Source: an uncultured Anaeromusa sp.
GTDB taxonomy: Bacteria > Bacillota > Negativicutes > Anaeromusales > Anaeromusaceae
Length of the DNA stretch: 64,000 bases
Direction of reading: 5' to 3'
Assembly (NCBI RefSeq): GCF_963676855.1
Contig: NZ_OY781460.1
Coordinates: 1,527,520 to 1,591,519 of the forward strand
The position numbers were made by a program, and so were the translations under genes. The notes beneath the pieces are model-generated. The model did no database searches. It worked only from the letters and a program-made list of their open reading frames with translations, and was not told the origin of the DNA. The first letter of the stretch is position 1, and each line of letters starts with the position of its first letter. Below, piece after piece: positions 43,557 through 52,733 of the stretch.

Positions 43557-44623
43557 ATAGCAATTTGGTACAGACATTTCGTGGTAAGCGTGTTTTATTG
43601 ACTGGGGATACGGGATTCAAGGGGTCTTGGTTGGCTATGCTGCTGCATAGATTAGGAGCGCAAGTCTTCGGTTATGCATTACCTCCACAACAGGCTGAGG
43701 ACCATTTTAATTTGCTGGAATTGGATAAAATAATTACTCATGTGAATGGCGATATTCGGGATCATCATAATGTTATGAAGGTATTCCGTGAAGTTGAACC
43801 AGAGTTTCTTTTCCATTTAGCGGCTCAACCATTAGTACGTCTTTCTTATGAAGAGCCTAAAGTTACCTTTGATACTAATGTTGGAGGTTCTGTCAATATT
43901 TTAGAAGCGGTAAGGCAGACTGTTTCTCTACGATCGGTTATATATGTAACAACGGACAAATGCTATAAAAACAAAGAATGGATTTGGGGCTATAGGGAGA
44001 ATGACGAACTAGGGGGGCGGGATCCGTACAGTGCGTCTAAGGCGGCAGCAGAGCTGGTGTTTTCTTCTTATCTTGAATCGTTTTTTGCGAGCAGAGGAAC
44101 TTTGGGCGCTGCTAGTGTTCGAGCCGGCAATGTAATTGGAGGCGGGGATTGGGCGAAAGATCGTATTGTGCCAGACTGTATAAGAGCATTACAATGTAAT
44201 GAGGCCATCGTGGTGCGGAATCCGGCTGCTACTCGTCCCTGGCAACATGTGCTTGAACCGTTGCACGGTTACTTGATGCTCGCGGAAAAGCTGTATTATG
44301 AACCAAGAGTATATTCGGGGGCGTGGAATTTCGGGCCGCGAGGGGAGTCTGTCCAGACGGTGCAGAGTTTGGTGGAAAAGTTGATTCCTTTATGGGGCGA
44401 AGGAGAAGTTCGGTTTGAACGTTCTGAAAACAAGGTGCATGAGGCTAATTTATTGCAATTGAATTGTGATAAGGCACATAAGCTATTGCAGTGGATTCCA
44501 AAATGGGGGTTTGAACGGACGATTGCTGAAACCGTTTGTTGGTATAAAGCAGTCAATAATGGTGTTGCGGTAAAGTCAGCTACGGCAAATCAGATCGAAA
44601 ACTATTTGGAGGGTTCTATATGA
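43550..44623 (+). CDS. rfbG: CDP-glucose 4,6-dehydratase
   Basis: About 357 residues. GKRVLLTGDTGFKGSWLAMLL, HLAAQPLVRLSYEEPKVTFD, YVTTDKCYKNKEW and DPYSASKAAAELVFSSYL are standard RfbG motifs. It forms CDP-4-keto-6-deoxyglucose. The ATG at 43550 aligns with homologues; an in-frame TTG at 43541 sits at better spacing from AAGGGGGA and may be the true start. Overlaps rfbF, and the next gene by ATGA. Confidence 0.92.
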   Translation: MVNSNLVQTFRGKRVLLTGDTGFKGSWLAMLLHRLGAQVFGYALPPQQAEDHFNLLELDKIITHVNGDIRDHHNVMKVFREVEPEFLFHLAAQPLVRLSYEEPKVTFDTNVGGSVNILEAVRQTVSLRSVIYVTTDKCYKNKEWIWGYRENDELGGRDPYSASKAAAELVFSSYLESFFASRGTLGAASVRAGNVIGGGDWAKDRIVPDCIRALQCNEAIVVRNPAATRPWQHVLEPLHGYLMLAEKLYYEPRVYSGAWNFGPRGESVQTVQSLVEKLIPLWGEGEVRFERSENKVHEANLLQLNCDKAHKLLQWIPKWGFERTIAETVCWYKAVNNGVAVKSATANQIENYLEGSI

Positions 44624-45069
44624 TTGATGGAGTTAAAGTAACGCCGCTAAAACAAATTCTCGATGAACGCGGAAAGATCATGCATATGATGCGTTGTGAC
44701 AGTCCTGATTTTAGTGGCTTCGGTGAGATTTACTTTTCCTGTATTCATCCAGGGGCGATAAAAGGCTGGCATATTCATAAAGAAATGATTTTGAATTATG
44801 CGGTTCCCCATGGAAATATAAAATTTGTATTGTATGATGAACGAGTGGATAGTCCAACTTACGGTGAGGTGCAGGAAATCTTCCTAGGTCCTGACAACTA
44901 TTGCCTTGTAACAGTTCCGCCAATGGTTTGGAACGGGTTTAAAGGAATCGGTTCAGAATTAGCTATTGTTGCCAATTGTTCGACGATACCACATGACCCA
45001 CAGGAAATTGATAGACTAGATCCCTTTGATTCCAGGATTCCCTATGATTGGAGTCTGAAGCACAGATGA
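44620..45069 (+). CDS. RmlC-like cupin: NDP-4-keto-6-deoxyhexose 3,5- (or 5-) epimerase
   Basis: 149 residues, about 35 shorter than standard RmlC (compare 54639). HPGAIKGWHIHKEMILNYAV contains the conserved catalytic His region, and SPTYGEVQEIFLGPDNYCLV and VPPMVWNGFKGIG continue the double-stranded beta-helix; the C-terminal part that completes dimer contacts is reduced. Embedded between rfbG and a reductase/epimerase, so it should act on CDP-4-keto-6-deoxyglucose rather than dTDP-sugar. Confidence 0.8.
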   Translation: MIDGVKVTPLKQILDERGKIMHMMRCDSPDFSGFGEIYFSCIHPGAIKGWHIHKEMILNYAVPHGNIKFVLYDERVDSPTYGEVQEIFLGPDNYCLVTVPPMVWNGFKGIGSELAIVANCSTIPHDPQEIDRLDPFDSRIPYDWSLKHR

Positions 45070-46010
45070 GTGAAGAGGTTCTGATTACGGGAGGAATGGG
45101 GTACGTTGGAGGACGAATCGCACAAGCGATTAGTGAACATTCCGCATATGACTTAACTATTAGTACACGTCGAACGGGTCTTAGTCGGCCGGAGTGGCTT
45201 GTGAAGGGAAATGTTATTAAACTAGATCTTTTATCAGAAGAAGAGCTCGATGCGGCCTGCCAGGGCGTCAAATATATCATTCATTTGGCTGCACTAAATG
45301 AAATCGACAGCGCTAAAGATCCCGAACAGGCGCTTATAATCAACGGACTGGGTACGCTGAAGCTGCTTCGGGCTGCCGAACGCGCAGGTGTTGAGCGCTT
45401 TATTTATTTTTCCACTGCGCATGTTTATGGTGCTCCATTGCAAGGGAACATTACTGAAAACTTAGCAACGAAACCGTGTCATCCTTATGCAATTACCCAT
45501 CGTATTGCAGAAGACTTTGTGTTGGCATCGAGTAAGCTAACGGGAATTGTGCTAAGATTATCTAATAGTTTGGGGGCGCCCAGCCATATTGGAGTTGATC
45601 GTTGGACATTGCTTGTTAATGATCTTTGTCGGCAAGCTGTTACCGAAAATAAGTTGACGCTTCGTACTGGGCATCAAAGGCGTGACTTTATCGCGTTATC
45701 AGATGTTTGTGCTGCCGTACTTCACTTTCTGAAAATACCTAAGCAAGAATGTAAAGATGGTTTGTTCAATTTGGGTGGCGAATGCACAATGAGTGTTGCT
45801 GATATGGCAGAACTTATATCTGAACGATACGAAGTTCTCTTTAAACAAAAAATCCCAATTTATTGTCCAGAACAAAGGGAGAGTGAAAGCGATGTTTCCC
45901 TTAACTATGATATTAGTAAGTTGAAAGAGACAGGGTTTAAACTCCAAGGTGATATTGTTTGTGAAGTTGACAGAACGTTAGAGATTTGCAATAAATTCTT
46001 AGCTAAATAG
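45066..46010 (+). CDS. Extended SDR, probable CDP-4-keto-6-deoxyhexose reductase
   Basis: About 314 residues. EVLITGGMGYVGGRIAQAIS is the nucleotide fold; STAHVYGAP and HPYAITHRIAEDF hold the Tyr (YxxxH variant: Tyr-Ala-Ile-Thr-His replaces Tyr-x3-Lys, so the catalytic Lys is His or shifted). The ATG overlaps the previous stop by ATGA. Final step of the CDP-sugar branch by position. Product could be a 6-deoxy-L-hexose; stereochemistry cannot be read. Confidence 0.72.
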   Translation: MSEEVLITGGMGYVGGRIAQAISEHSAYDLTISTRRTGLSRPEWLVKGNVIKLDLLSEEELDAACQGVKYIIHLAALNEIDSAKDPEQALIINGLGTLKLLRAAERAGVERFIYFSTAHVYGAPLQGNITENLATKPCHPYAITHRIAEDFVLASSKLTGIVLRLSNSLGAPSHIGVDRWTLLVNDLCRQAVTENKLTLRTGHQRRDFIALSDVCAAVLHFLKIPKQECKDGLFNLGGECTMSVADMAELISERYEVLFKQKIPIYCPEQRESESDVSLNYDISKLKETGFKLQGDIVCEVDRTLEICNKFLAK

Positions 46011-46038
46011 TTAGTAAAAATAGTTTTGGAGAGATAAT

Positions 46039-46962
46039 ATGCCATTAGTAAGCATTATAATGAATTGTCACAACGGAAGTAAATATCTTAGAGAGGCTCT
46101 TGACAGCATATATTCTCAAAGCTTTAAAGATTTTGAGATTGTTTTTTGGGACAATTTTTCTACAGATGATAGTGCTGAAATAGCGGTGAGTTATGGAGAG
46201 AAAGTTAAATATTATCGGGGAGAAGAATTTCTTACATTAGGAGCTGCGCGTAATAAAGCGCTAGAAAAAGCGCAGGGAAAATACATTGCTTTTTTAGATT
46301 GTGATGACATATGGATGCCATTGAAGCTGGAAAAACAAGTGCATTTAATGGAAGAAAATCCAATAGTAGAGTTTATATATACAAATTTTTATATGATGGA
46401 ACCTAAAAAAGGGAAAAGTAAGATCGTTCTTCCGAAGTATCAACCTTCCGGTGATGTATTCGCGGCTTTTCTGAAAAAATTTCCAGTAGGTTTGCTTACT
46501 GCGTTTGTTAGAAAAAATAGTATGGATAAACTTCAACATCACTTTGATCCCACCCTGAAATTGACATCGGAATATGATTTGTTTATGAGACTGGCATATA
46601 AAGGATATGTTGAATACATCGGTGAACCTTTAGCTTATTATCGTGTTCATGAAAATATGTCTAGTCTTTGTTTACGTCAAGAGTGGCCAGGGGAATTGAG
46701 CTATGTATTGGAAAAATTGATTCACTTTGATGATGCTATAAAAAATGATATGAAGAGAGAGATTGCGCAGCAACAGAATTATATTGAATTTATTAAGGCT
46801 AAAAATAAGATGTTAGATGGGGATTTGAGGAGTGCACGTGATTTGTTAACACCTTGCAAAATGCAAAGCGTTAAGGCTTTTTTGCTTTACACTGGAACTT
46901 TTATACCGTTGCCTATCTGGCTTTGGTTAAAACCAGTATGGGAAAGAGGAACCTTTAGATGA
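46039..46962 (+). CDS. GT2 glycosyltransferase
   Basis: 307 residues. PLVSIIMNCHNGSKYLREAL, FEIVFWDNFSTDDSAEIA and IAFLDCDDIWMPLKLEKQ (DxDD) form the GT-A domain; EYDLFMRLAYKG is the acceptor-side E/D-x-D motif. GGAGAG precedes ATG. Probably adds the CDP-6-deoxyhexose or another unit of the repeat. Coupled to the next gene by ATGA. Confidence 0.85.
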   Translation: MPLVSIIMNCHNGSKYLREALDSIYSQSFKDFEIVFWDNFSTDDSAEIAVSYGEKVKYYRGEEFLTLGAARNKALEKAQGKYIAFLDCDDIWMPLKLEKQVHLMEENPIVEFIYTNFYMMEPKKGKSKIVLPKYQPSGDVFAAFLKKFPVGLLTAFVRKNSMDKLQHHFDPTLKLTSEYDLFMRLAYKGYVEYIGEPLAYYRVHENMSSLCLRQEWPGELSYVLEKLIHFDDAIKNDMKREIAQQQNYIEFIKAKNKMLDGDLRSARDLLTPCKMQSVKAFLLYTGTFIPLPIWLWLKPVWERGTFR

Positions 46963-47909
46963 ACGGTAAGGTATTAGTGACGGGTGCTACGGGGTATTTG
47001 GGAAAGCGGTTAGTGGTTCAACTCCGTGATATAGGGTATGAAGTGGTTGGACTTACGAGACGAAATTCTGGGAATCGCATCGAAGGAATTGAATATATTA
47101 CAGGTGATATAACACAACCGATAGAGTTTCCATCAGATATAATTATAATTTTTCATTGCGCAGGGGTTATTGATGAAGATGACGTTGCGATGATAAAAAC
47201 AAATGTTGATGGAACAAGAAATATTGTGAATGCAGCATGCAAGTTAAAGTGTAGGCTGATACATGTATCTAGTGCGGGCGTTGTTGGTTGGCCGGATACT
47301 ACTGAAATAGATGAAAGTACTCCATGTAATCCGCTTAATTTATATGAAAAAACAAAACTCGAAGCTGAACAAATACTATTGCAGGCAGTAGAAAAGGGGC
47401 TTCAAGCGCAAATTATTCGACCTACTATTATTTTTGGGATTAGAAGAGAAGGTAATAAGGACTCGCTTTTTCAATTCATTCAAGCCATTAAAGATCAAAA
47501 ATATTTCAGCATTGGAAATGGTGTATATAATTTAATCCATATAGATGAAGTAGTAAAAGCGATGATTGTTTTGGCTGAAACGTGCTTGCCAAGTGGCGGT
47601 ATTTGGATTTTGAATACTCCAATTAGTTTCAGCCTTTTTGTGCAAACAATTAGAAAGCTGGCGTTAGATACGGAAAGAAAAGTACCATCCATTCCATATG
47701 GTATTGCTTACTTAATTGCTGTGATCTTACAGTATTACTCCAAAGCAACGGGTAGAAGTGTTCCGCTTAACCTTTCGAGACTTAAAGCATTAACGAATAA
47801 CCGTGTTTTTTCTAGCGCCCGCATTTTAAGCAAAACGAACTATGTTCCGGAAAAAAATGTTATTGAGTGGATTAAGGAATCGTATGTGTTGTATTATGAG
47901 AAGAGATAA
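46959..47909 (+). CDS. Extended SDR nucleotide-sugar epimerase/dehydratase
   Basis: 316 residues. KVLVTGATGYLGKRLVVQLR binds the cofactor; VSSAGVVGWPDTTEIDESTP and NLYEKTKLEAEQILLQAV contain the Ser/Tyr-x3-Lys triad. The C-terminal half (PYGIAYLIAVILQYYSKATG) is hydrophobic and resembles 3-beta-hydroxysteroid-dehydrogenase-like SDRs in O-antigen loci. Substrate not identifiable. A ~98-base spacer without recognisable signals follows. Confidence 0.75.
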   Translation: MNGKVLVTGATGYLGKRLVVQLRDIGYEVVGLTRRNSGNRIEGIEYITGDITQPIEFPSDIIIIFHCAGVIDEDDVAMIKTNVDGTRNIVNAACKLKCRLIHVSSAGVVGWPDTTEIDESTPCNPLNLYEKTKLEAEQILLQAVEKGLQAQIIRPTIIFGIRREGNKDSLFQFIQAIKDQKYFSIGNGVYNLIHIDEVVKAMIVLAETCLPSGGIWILNTPISFSLFVQTIRKLALDTERKVPSIPYGIAYLIAVILQYYSKATGRSVPLNLSRLKALTNNRVFSSARILSKTNYVPEKNVIEWIKESYVLYYEKR

Positions 47910-48007
47910 CTAGATATAAACCTAGTAGAAAGAACTAGCTAAATCGCAGGGGAAGATATCCTGATTTATCAAAACTATCTCTAGAAATTATCGGAAGAGT
48001 GATAGGA

Positions 48008-49177
48008 ATGAAAATTTGCACAATAACAACCATTTGGCTTACAATGGAAACATTTTGGTTAAAGCAATTATTATTCTTGAAAGAAAGTGGAATTGAGAAC
48101 ACTATAGTATCTAGTGATTTACAGAATAGAGATTGCTTATCATTAAATGGAGTTTCGATACACATGGAACGTAATTACGGTCCATGGTCTACGTTGAGCG
48201 GAATTTGGAAGTTGTACCGTTTTTTTTGCCAAGAAAAGTTTGATATGATTCAATATGCAACTCCCAAAGCGGCACTTATTTCTTCTATTGCTGGAATGAT
48301 GGCTGGGGTTCCTGTGCGGTTGTATTGTCAATGGGGCATTCGATATGTAGGCTTTTCCGGTTGGCGGCGAGTCTTGTTCAAAAGTATTGAAAAGTTGGTA
48401 TGTAGCTTAAGTACTCATATATCGCCTGATAGTAATGGCAATCGGCAGTTCTCGATTGAAGAAGGGCTTTATACCGCAGAGAAGTCATCTGTGGTCTATA
48501 AAGGGAGTGCCAATGGCGTTTCGCTGGCGAGATTTTCATTTGCCAATAAAGGTATTTGGTATAGTGAAGTCCGGAAAGTGTTAGGCTGGGATTCTTCAAT
48601 GGTGGTTTTTGGATGGGTTGGCCGCGTTACCTGCGATAAGGGGGTCGGAGAATTAGTGCAGGCTTTTCTTGCTTTGAGTGAACAACGTCCTGATGTACGG
48701 TTGTTAATGATTGGCGGCTGGGAGGAGCATCCTGGTTTGCCGCAGACAGTGTTGGAAGCAGTAAAATATCATCCGCAGATTGCCTATGTTGGATCTAAAA
48801 GTGATGTGGAACGATACTATGCAGCGATGGATGTTCTTGTGGCGCCAAGCTATCGTGAAGGATTTGGTTCTGTGGCGTTAGAAGCACAGGCCATGGAAGT
48901 GCCTGTTATTTTGTCTGATATTCCTGGCCCGAGAGAGGCTTTGATCCCGGGAGAAACCGGTATTCTTGTTCCCGCGCGGGATAGCAAGGCATTAGCTTCC
49001 GCGATGCTTCTTTTGCATGATGAAAAGGAACGCCGCTTGCAGATGGGCAAAGCAGGCAGACAGTTTGTGGAAGAAAACTTTGAGCAGTCTTTCTTCTGGA
49101 AAAAAGTATTGGAACATCGTCATAATTTGTTGGCGAAAGCAGGAATAGATGGTGTTAAGAATGAAAAGAATCATTGA
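48008..49177 (+). CDS. GT4 glycosyltransferase
   Basis: About 389 residues from ATG 48008 (an in-frame GTG lies 9 bases upstream). VPVRLYCQWGIRYVGFSGWR resembles WcaL/PglA-type acceptor domains; FGWVGRVTCDKGVGELVQAF and SYREGFGSVALEAQAMEVPV (E-x7-E) are the GT4 donor motifs. Just upstream of the PglC-like priming gene, it likely adds the second sugar onto the bacillosamine-type primer, as PglA does; that is inference from position. Confidence 0.87.
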   Translation: MKICTITTIWLTMETFWLKQLLFLKESGIENTIVSSDLQNRDCLSLNGVSIHMERNYGPWSTLSGIWKLYRFFCQEKFDMIQYATPKAALISSIAGMMAGVPVRLYCQWGIRYVGFSGWRRVLFKSIEKLVCSLSTHISPDSNGNRQFSIEEGLYTAEKSSVVYKGSANGVSLARFSFANKGIWYSEVRKVLGWDSSMVVFGWVGRVTCDKGVGELVQAFLALSEQRPDVRLLMIGGWEEHPGLPQTVLEAVKYHPQIAYVGSKSDVERYYAAMDVLVAPSYREGFGSVALEAQAMEVPVILSDIPGPREALIPGETGILVPARDSKALASAMLLLHDEKERRLQMGKAGRQFVEENFEQSFFWKKVLEHRHNLLAKAGIDGVKNEKNH

Positions 49178-49763
49178 TATTTTTGGTTCATTAGTAGGGC
49201 TGCTTTTCTTGGCGCCTTTTTTTGCTTTGGTTGTGTTAGCATTGTTTTTATGTCAAAACGGACCAGTCTTTTTTTGTCAGCAACGCCCGGGCTATAAAGG
49301 TTATCCCTTCGTTATTTATAAACTCCGGACGATGGTTGAGCTGTTCGACAATCAGGGGAATTTGCTTCCTGATAAAGAACGAATGACATGGATTGGGTCA
49401 ATAGTACGTAAAGCCAGTCTTGATGAAGTTCCTCAACTTTGGAATGTTTTAAAAGGAGAAATGAGTTTGGTAGGACCGCGGCCATTATTGATGGAGTATT
49501 TACCTCTTTATTCTCCAGAACAAATGCGACGGCATGATGTATTGCCAGGAATAACTGGTTGGGCACAGGTTAATGGGCGCAATGCGATTTCTTGGGAAGA
49601 GCGATTTGAATTGGACGTATGGTATGTAAAAAACCAATCAGTATATCTTGACTTGAAAATTATATTGATGACGCTAAAGAGGGTTGCTTTTTCAGAAGGG
49701 ATAGCGCAGGAGGGAAGAGCGACTATTGATAAATTTCAAGGAAAGGGGGGGAGGGAGTATTGA
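49161..49763 (+). CDS. pglC: PglC/WcaJ-type priming phosphoglycosyltransferase
   Basis: About 200 residues: one N-terminal membrane helix (IDIFGSLVGLLFLAPFFALV as a re-entrant type), then RPGYKGYPFVIYKLRTM, the catalytic Asp88-Glu89 dyad in RKASLDEVPQLWNVLKGEMS, and LVGPRPLL. The short single-domain size matches PglC, which transfers phospho-N,N'-diacetylbacillosamine to undecaprenyl phosphate. It overlaps the GT4 gene by 17 bases and touches the PglD-like gene, supporting that donor. Confidence 0.88.
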   Translation: MKRIIDIFGSLVGLLFLAPFFALVVLALFLCQNGPVFFCQQRPGYKGYPFVIYKLRTMVELFDNQGNLLPDKERMTWIGSIVRKASLDEVPQLWNVLKGEMSLVGPRPLLMEYLPLYSPEQMRRHDVLPGITGWAQVNGRNAISWEERFELDVWYVKNQSVYLDLKIILMTLKRVAFSEGIAQEGRATIDKFQGKGGREY

Positions 49764-50380
49764 GGAAATTACTGATTTTAGGTGCCGGAGGACATGCGAA
49801 GGTTTTGCTGGAGGCAGCAGAACAAATGGGACTGTGGAGTGACTTCGCTTTTTTGGATGATGTGGCTTCTGGCAATGTTCATGGATATCCCATAGTTGGA
49901 TCCTTGAAAGATGCAGCGGCGCTGACAGCGCGTTTTCATGAAGCCATTGTAGGGATTGGAAACAATCAGACAAGAATGTTTTGGCATGATTTTTTATTGG
50001 AAAACCAATATAATATTCCTAGTGTTATTCACCCTAGCAGTGTGATTAGTCCAAGCGCATTACTTGGGAAAGGTTGTGCGGTATTTGCGCAGGCAGTAGT
50101 TAATGCCGATGCTTTTATAGGCGACTCGGTGATTTTGAATACGGCCTGTTCTGTTGATCATGATTGTGTTATAGAGGCTGCAGTACATATTGCTCCAGGA
50201 GCCAGATTGGCTGGAGGAGTCTGTGCCGCGAAAGAAGCTTGGGTTGGCTTAAATTCCTGTGTTAATGTCGGATTGAAAATAGGACGGCAGGCTGTAGTTG
50301 GTGCTGGGGCCGTTGTAATAAAAAATGTTGAAGAGAAAACCACAGTGGTAGGGGTGCCTGCGCATCCGATAAAACCTTAA
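49760..50380 (+). CDS. pglD: PglD-like UDP-4-amino-sugar N-acetyltransferase
   Basis: 206 residues from a TTG immediately after a GGGGGGAGGG site and overlapping the pglC stop. RKLLILGAGGHAKVLLEAAE is the UDP-sugar domain; the beta-helix has NTACSVDHDCVIEAAVHIAP with His134 as catalytic base and GVGAGAVVIKN-type turns. It acetylates UDP-4-amino-6-deoxy-GlcNAc to UDP-N,N'-diacetylbacillosamine. Between pglC- and pglE-like genes. Confidence 0.88.
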   Translation: MRKLLILGAGGHAKVLLEAAEQMGLWSDFAFLDDVASGNVHGYPIVGSLKDAAALTARFHEAIVGIGNNQTRMFWHDFLLENQYNIPSVIHPSSVISPSALLGKGCAVFAQAVVNADAFIGDSVILNTACSVDHDCVIEAAVHIAPGARLAGGVCAAKEAWVGLNSCVNVGLKIGRQAVVGAGAVVIKNVEEKTTVVGVPAHPIKP

Positions 50381-50394
50381 GGAAGTGTCGTTTA

Positions 50395-51531
50395 ATGAAA
50401 AAGATTTTCTTATCAGCTCCTCATATGAGCGGTGCTGAACAATCGTATATTGCAGAGGCTTTTTCGTCGAATTGGATTGCGCCGTTAGGGCCCAATGTTG
50501 AATCTTTTGAAGAGGAAATGTGCCAGATTATTGGGGCAAAGCATGCATTGGCATTGAGTTCGGGAACTGCTGCAATCCATTTAGCTTTAAAACTTTTGGA
50601 TGTAAAAGCTGGCGATAGTGTGTTTTGTTCATCCCTTACTTTTTCTGCAAGTGCTAATCCGATTTTATACGAAAAAGGGATTCCGGTTTTTGTTGATTCA
50701 GATGAAGAATCATGGAATTTGTCTCCAGTTGTGTTGGAAGAGGCATTGAGAAAAAGAGCAAAGACGAATACCTTGCCTAAAGCAATTATTGTAGTTGATT
50801 TATACGGGCAAAGTGCTGATTATGATGCGATAAGAGAGTTGTGCTATAAATATGAGATTCCAATAATTGAAGATGCTGCAGAAGCTTTAGGAGCAAGCTA
50901 TAAAGGGAAATACTGCGGTTTATTTGGTGACTTGGGAGTGCTCTCTTTTAATGGCAATAAAATCATTACAACTTCTGGTGGTGGAATGCTTATTGCTTCA
51001 GAACAAAGCAAAATAGATAAAGCGCGTTTTTGGGCTACACAAGCGCGTGAAAAAGCGTTGCATTATCAGCACAATGAGATTGGATATAATTATCGGCTTA
51101 GCAATGTGCTGGCTGGAATTGGTAGGGGGCAACTATCTGTGTTGCAAGAACGGGTTGAGAAAAAACGTGAAATTTTTTCGTTATATGCAGATGAACTATG
51201 TTCGTTAGAAGGGATTTCATTCATGCCAGAAGCGAAATATGGGCGTTCCAATCGTTGGTTGACAGCTATTCGATTAGACCCAAAACTTGCGCCGGTATTA
51301 CCCCAACAGCTGATGGAAGAACTATTAAAAAACAATATAGAATCAAGGCCGGTTTGGAAGCCAATGCATTTGCAGCCTGTTTTTAAAGAGGCGATTTATT
51401 ATCGCCATACATCTGGCCGTGATGTTTCAGCTACTCTGTTTTCGGAAGGGGTTTGCTTACCATCGGGCACAGGAATGTCGTTTGAAGAACAAATGAGAGT
51501 AATTTCCATTATCAAAAAAATGTGGAAGTAG
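50395..51531 (+). CDS. pglE: PglE-like PLP aminotransferase (UDP-bacillosamine pathway)
   Basis: 378 residues. IFLSAPHMSGAEQSYIAEAF and APLGPNVESFEEEMCQIIGA are typical of PglE; LSSGTAAIHLALKLL, EDAAEALGASYKGK and PLP Lys189 in SFNGNKIITTSGGG follow. It aminates the 4-keto sugar produced by the membrane dehydratase at 21205. The upstream gene makes the acetylated product, the one before it uses it. Confidence 0.9.
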   Translation: MKKIFLSAPHMSGAEQSYIAEAFSSNWIAPLGPNVESFEEEMCQIIGAKHALALSSGTAAIHLALKLLDVKAGDSVFCSSLTFSASANPILYEKGIPVFVDSDEESWNLSPVVLEEALRKRAKTNTLPKAIIVVDLYGQSADYDAIRELCYKYEIPIIEDAAEALGASYKGKYCGLFGDLGVLSFNGNKIITTSGGGMLIASEQSKIDKARFWATQAREKALHYQHNEIGYNYRLSNVLAGIGRGQLSVLQERVEKKREIFSLYADELCSLEGISFMPEAKYGRSNRWLTAIRLDPKLAPVLPQQLMEELLKNNIESRPVWKPMHLQPVFKEAIYYRHTSGRDVSATLFSEGVCLPSGTGMSFEEQMRVISIIKKMWK

Positions 51532-51559
51532 TATGAAAGATTGAGCGTTTAGTTGGAGG

Positions 51560-51709
51560 GTGAGTTATGCAATAGAGAACCTGTGCAATCACGTAGATGA
51601 AGTTATTATTATTAATTCAGGTTCGGCGGAGGTTACAGTAGAGAGTGCTAAAGAATATAAAGAACAAACTTATTGCAATAAACCCCCTGGTTTGTATAGA
51701 CTATCATGA
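51560..51709 (+). pseudogene. Remnant of a GT2 (WaaE-like) glycosyltransferase gene
   Basis: A 49-codon open stretch reads AIENLCNHVDEVIIINSGSA then EVTVESAKEYKEQ before a stop. This matches the 'CIESL..hvDEIIIVDSGSTDxTVEIAKKY' segment of GT2 core transferases (compare 10612). The conserved upstream LTYNEE part and everything downstream are missing. Bases 1532-1560 upstream and 51710-51818 downstream of it show no further gene. It is a decayed fragment in the 287-base spacer before rfbA. Confidence 0.7.
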
Positions 51710-51818
51710 TTTTGGAACTTTCATAGATAATCTGGCGTAATACTTGTAGTCAATATTATTTGCAGTAGCATAGAAAAATGTATCGTGTGTGACTTCGAGA
51801 AAGGAGTATATTGAGAAT

Positions 51819-52694
51819 ATGATTCATAAGGGGATTATTTTAGCTGGGGGATCGGGAACGCGATTGCATCCATTGACTCTCTCTGTGAGCAAACAATTAA
51901 TGCCGGTCTATGATAAACCGATGATTTATTACCCGCTAAGCACGCTGATGCTGGCGGGTATTCGTGATATATTAGTGATTAGCACGCCTGAGCATACGTC
52001 GCTCTTTGGAGAACTTTTGCAAGACGGCAGTCAATGGGGGATGAATATTCAATATGCCGTGCAGCCGAGTCCAGATGGATTGGCGCAGGCTTTTATTTTA
52101 GGAGAGAACTTTATTGGCCAAGCTAGGTGCTCGCTCGTACTGGGGGATAATATTTTTTATGGGAGTCAGCTGTCTAACCATGTGCAGCGAGCGGCGCAAC
52201 GCAGCAGCGGGGCGACGGTTTTTGCGTATTTGGTAAAAGATCCGGAACGCTATGGAGTTGTGGAATTTGATAAAGAGGGTAATGCGCTGAGCCTGGAAGA
52301 AAAGCCGGCAGAGCCTAAATCAAACTATGCGGTGACAGGGCTTTATTTTTATGATAATCAGGTGGTAGCGATGGCGAAGTCTTTGGAGCCATCTGCGCGG
52401 GGAGAACTGGAGATAACCGACATAAACAAGCTGTATTTGCAGCAAAACCAGTTGCATGTGGAACGGTTAGGACGAGGCTATGCCTGGCTGGATACGGGTA
52501 CGCATGATTCCTTGCTGCAAGCATCTAACTTTGTGCAAACCGTCGAAGAACGGCAAGGCCTTAAAATCGCCTGCCCGGAAGAGATTGCTTACCGCATGGG
52601 GTACATTGAAGCGGAGCAGGTCCTACGCTTAGCGGAGCCTTTGCAAAAGAACGCATATGGACAATATTTGTTGCGAATGTTGAAACAGATGTGA
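51819..52694 (+). CDS. rfbA: Glucose-1-phosphate thymidylyltransferase
   Basis: About 291 residues. [40 protein letters not shown] and [10 protein letters not shown] are signature RmlA motifs; [20 protein letters not shown] and [15 protein letters not shown] follow. Makes dTDP-glucose, first step to dTDP-L-rhamnose. ATG 51819 begins the homologous part; an in-frame GTG at 51789 would add ten unrelated residues. Confidence 0.95.
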   Translation: MIHKGIILAGGSGTRLHPLTLSVSKQLMPVYDKPMIYYPLSTLMLAGIRDILVISTPEHTSLFGELLQDGSQWGMNIQYAVQPSPDGLAQAFILGENFIGQARCSLVLGDNIFYGSQLSNHVQRAAQRSSGATVFAYLVKDPERYGVVEFDKEGNALSLEEKPAEPKSNYAVTGLYFYDNQVVAMAKSLEPSARGELEITDINKLYLQQNQLHVERLGRGYAWLDTGTHDSLLQASNFVQTVEERQGLKIACPEEIAYRMGYIEAEQVLRLAEPLQKNAYGQYLLRMLKQM

Positions 52695-52733
52695 AAATAA
52701 GGCCTATTATTAGCGAAGGTGGGACTTTGACGA

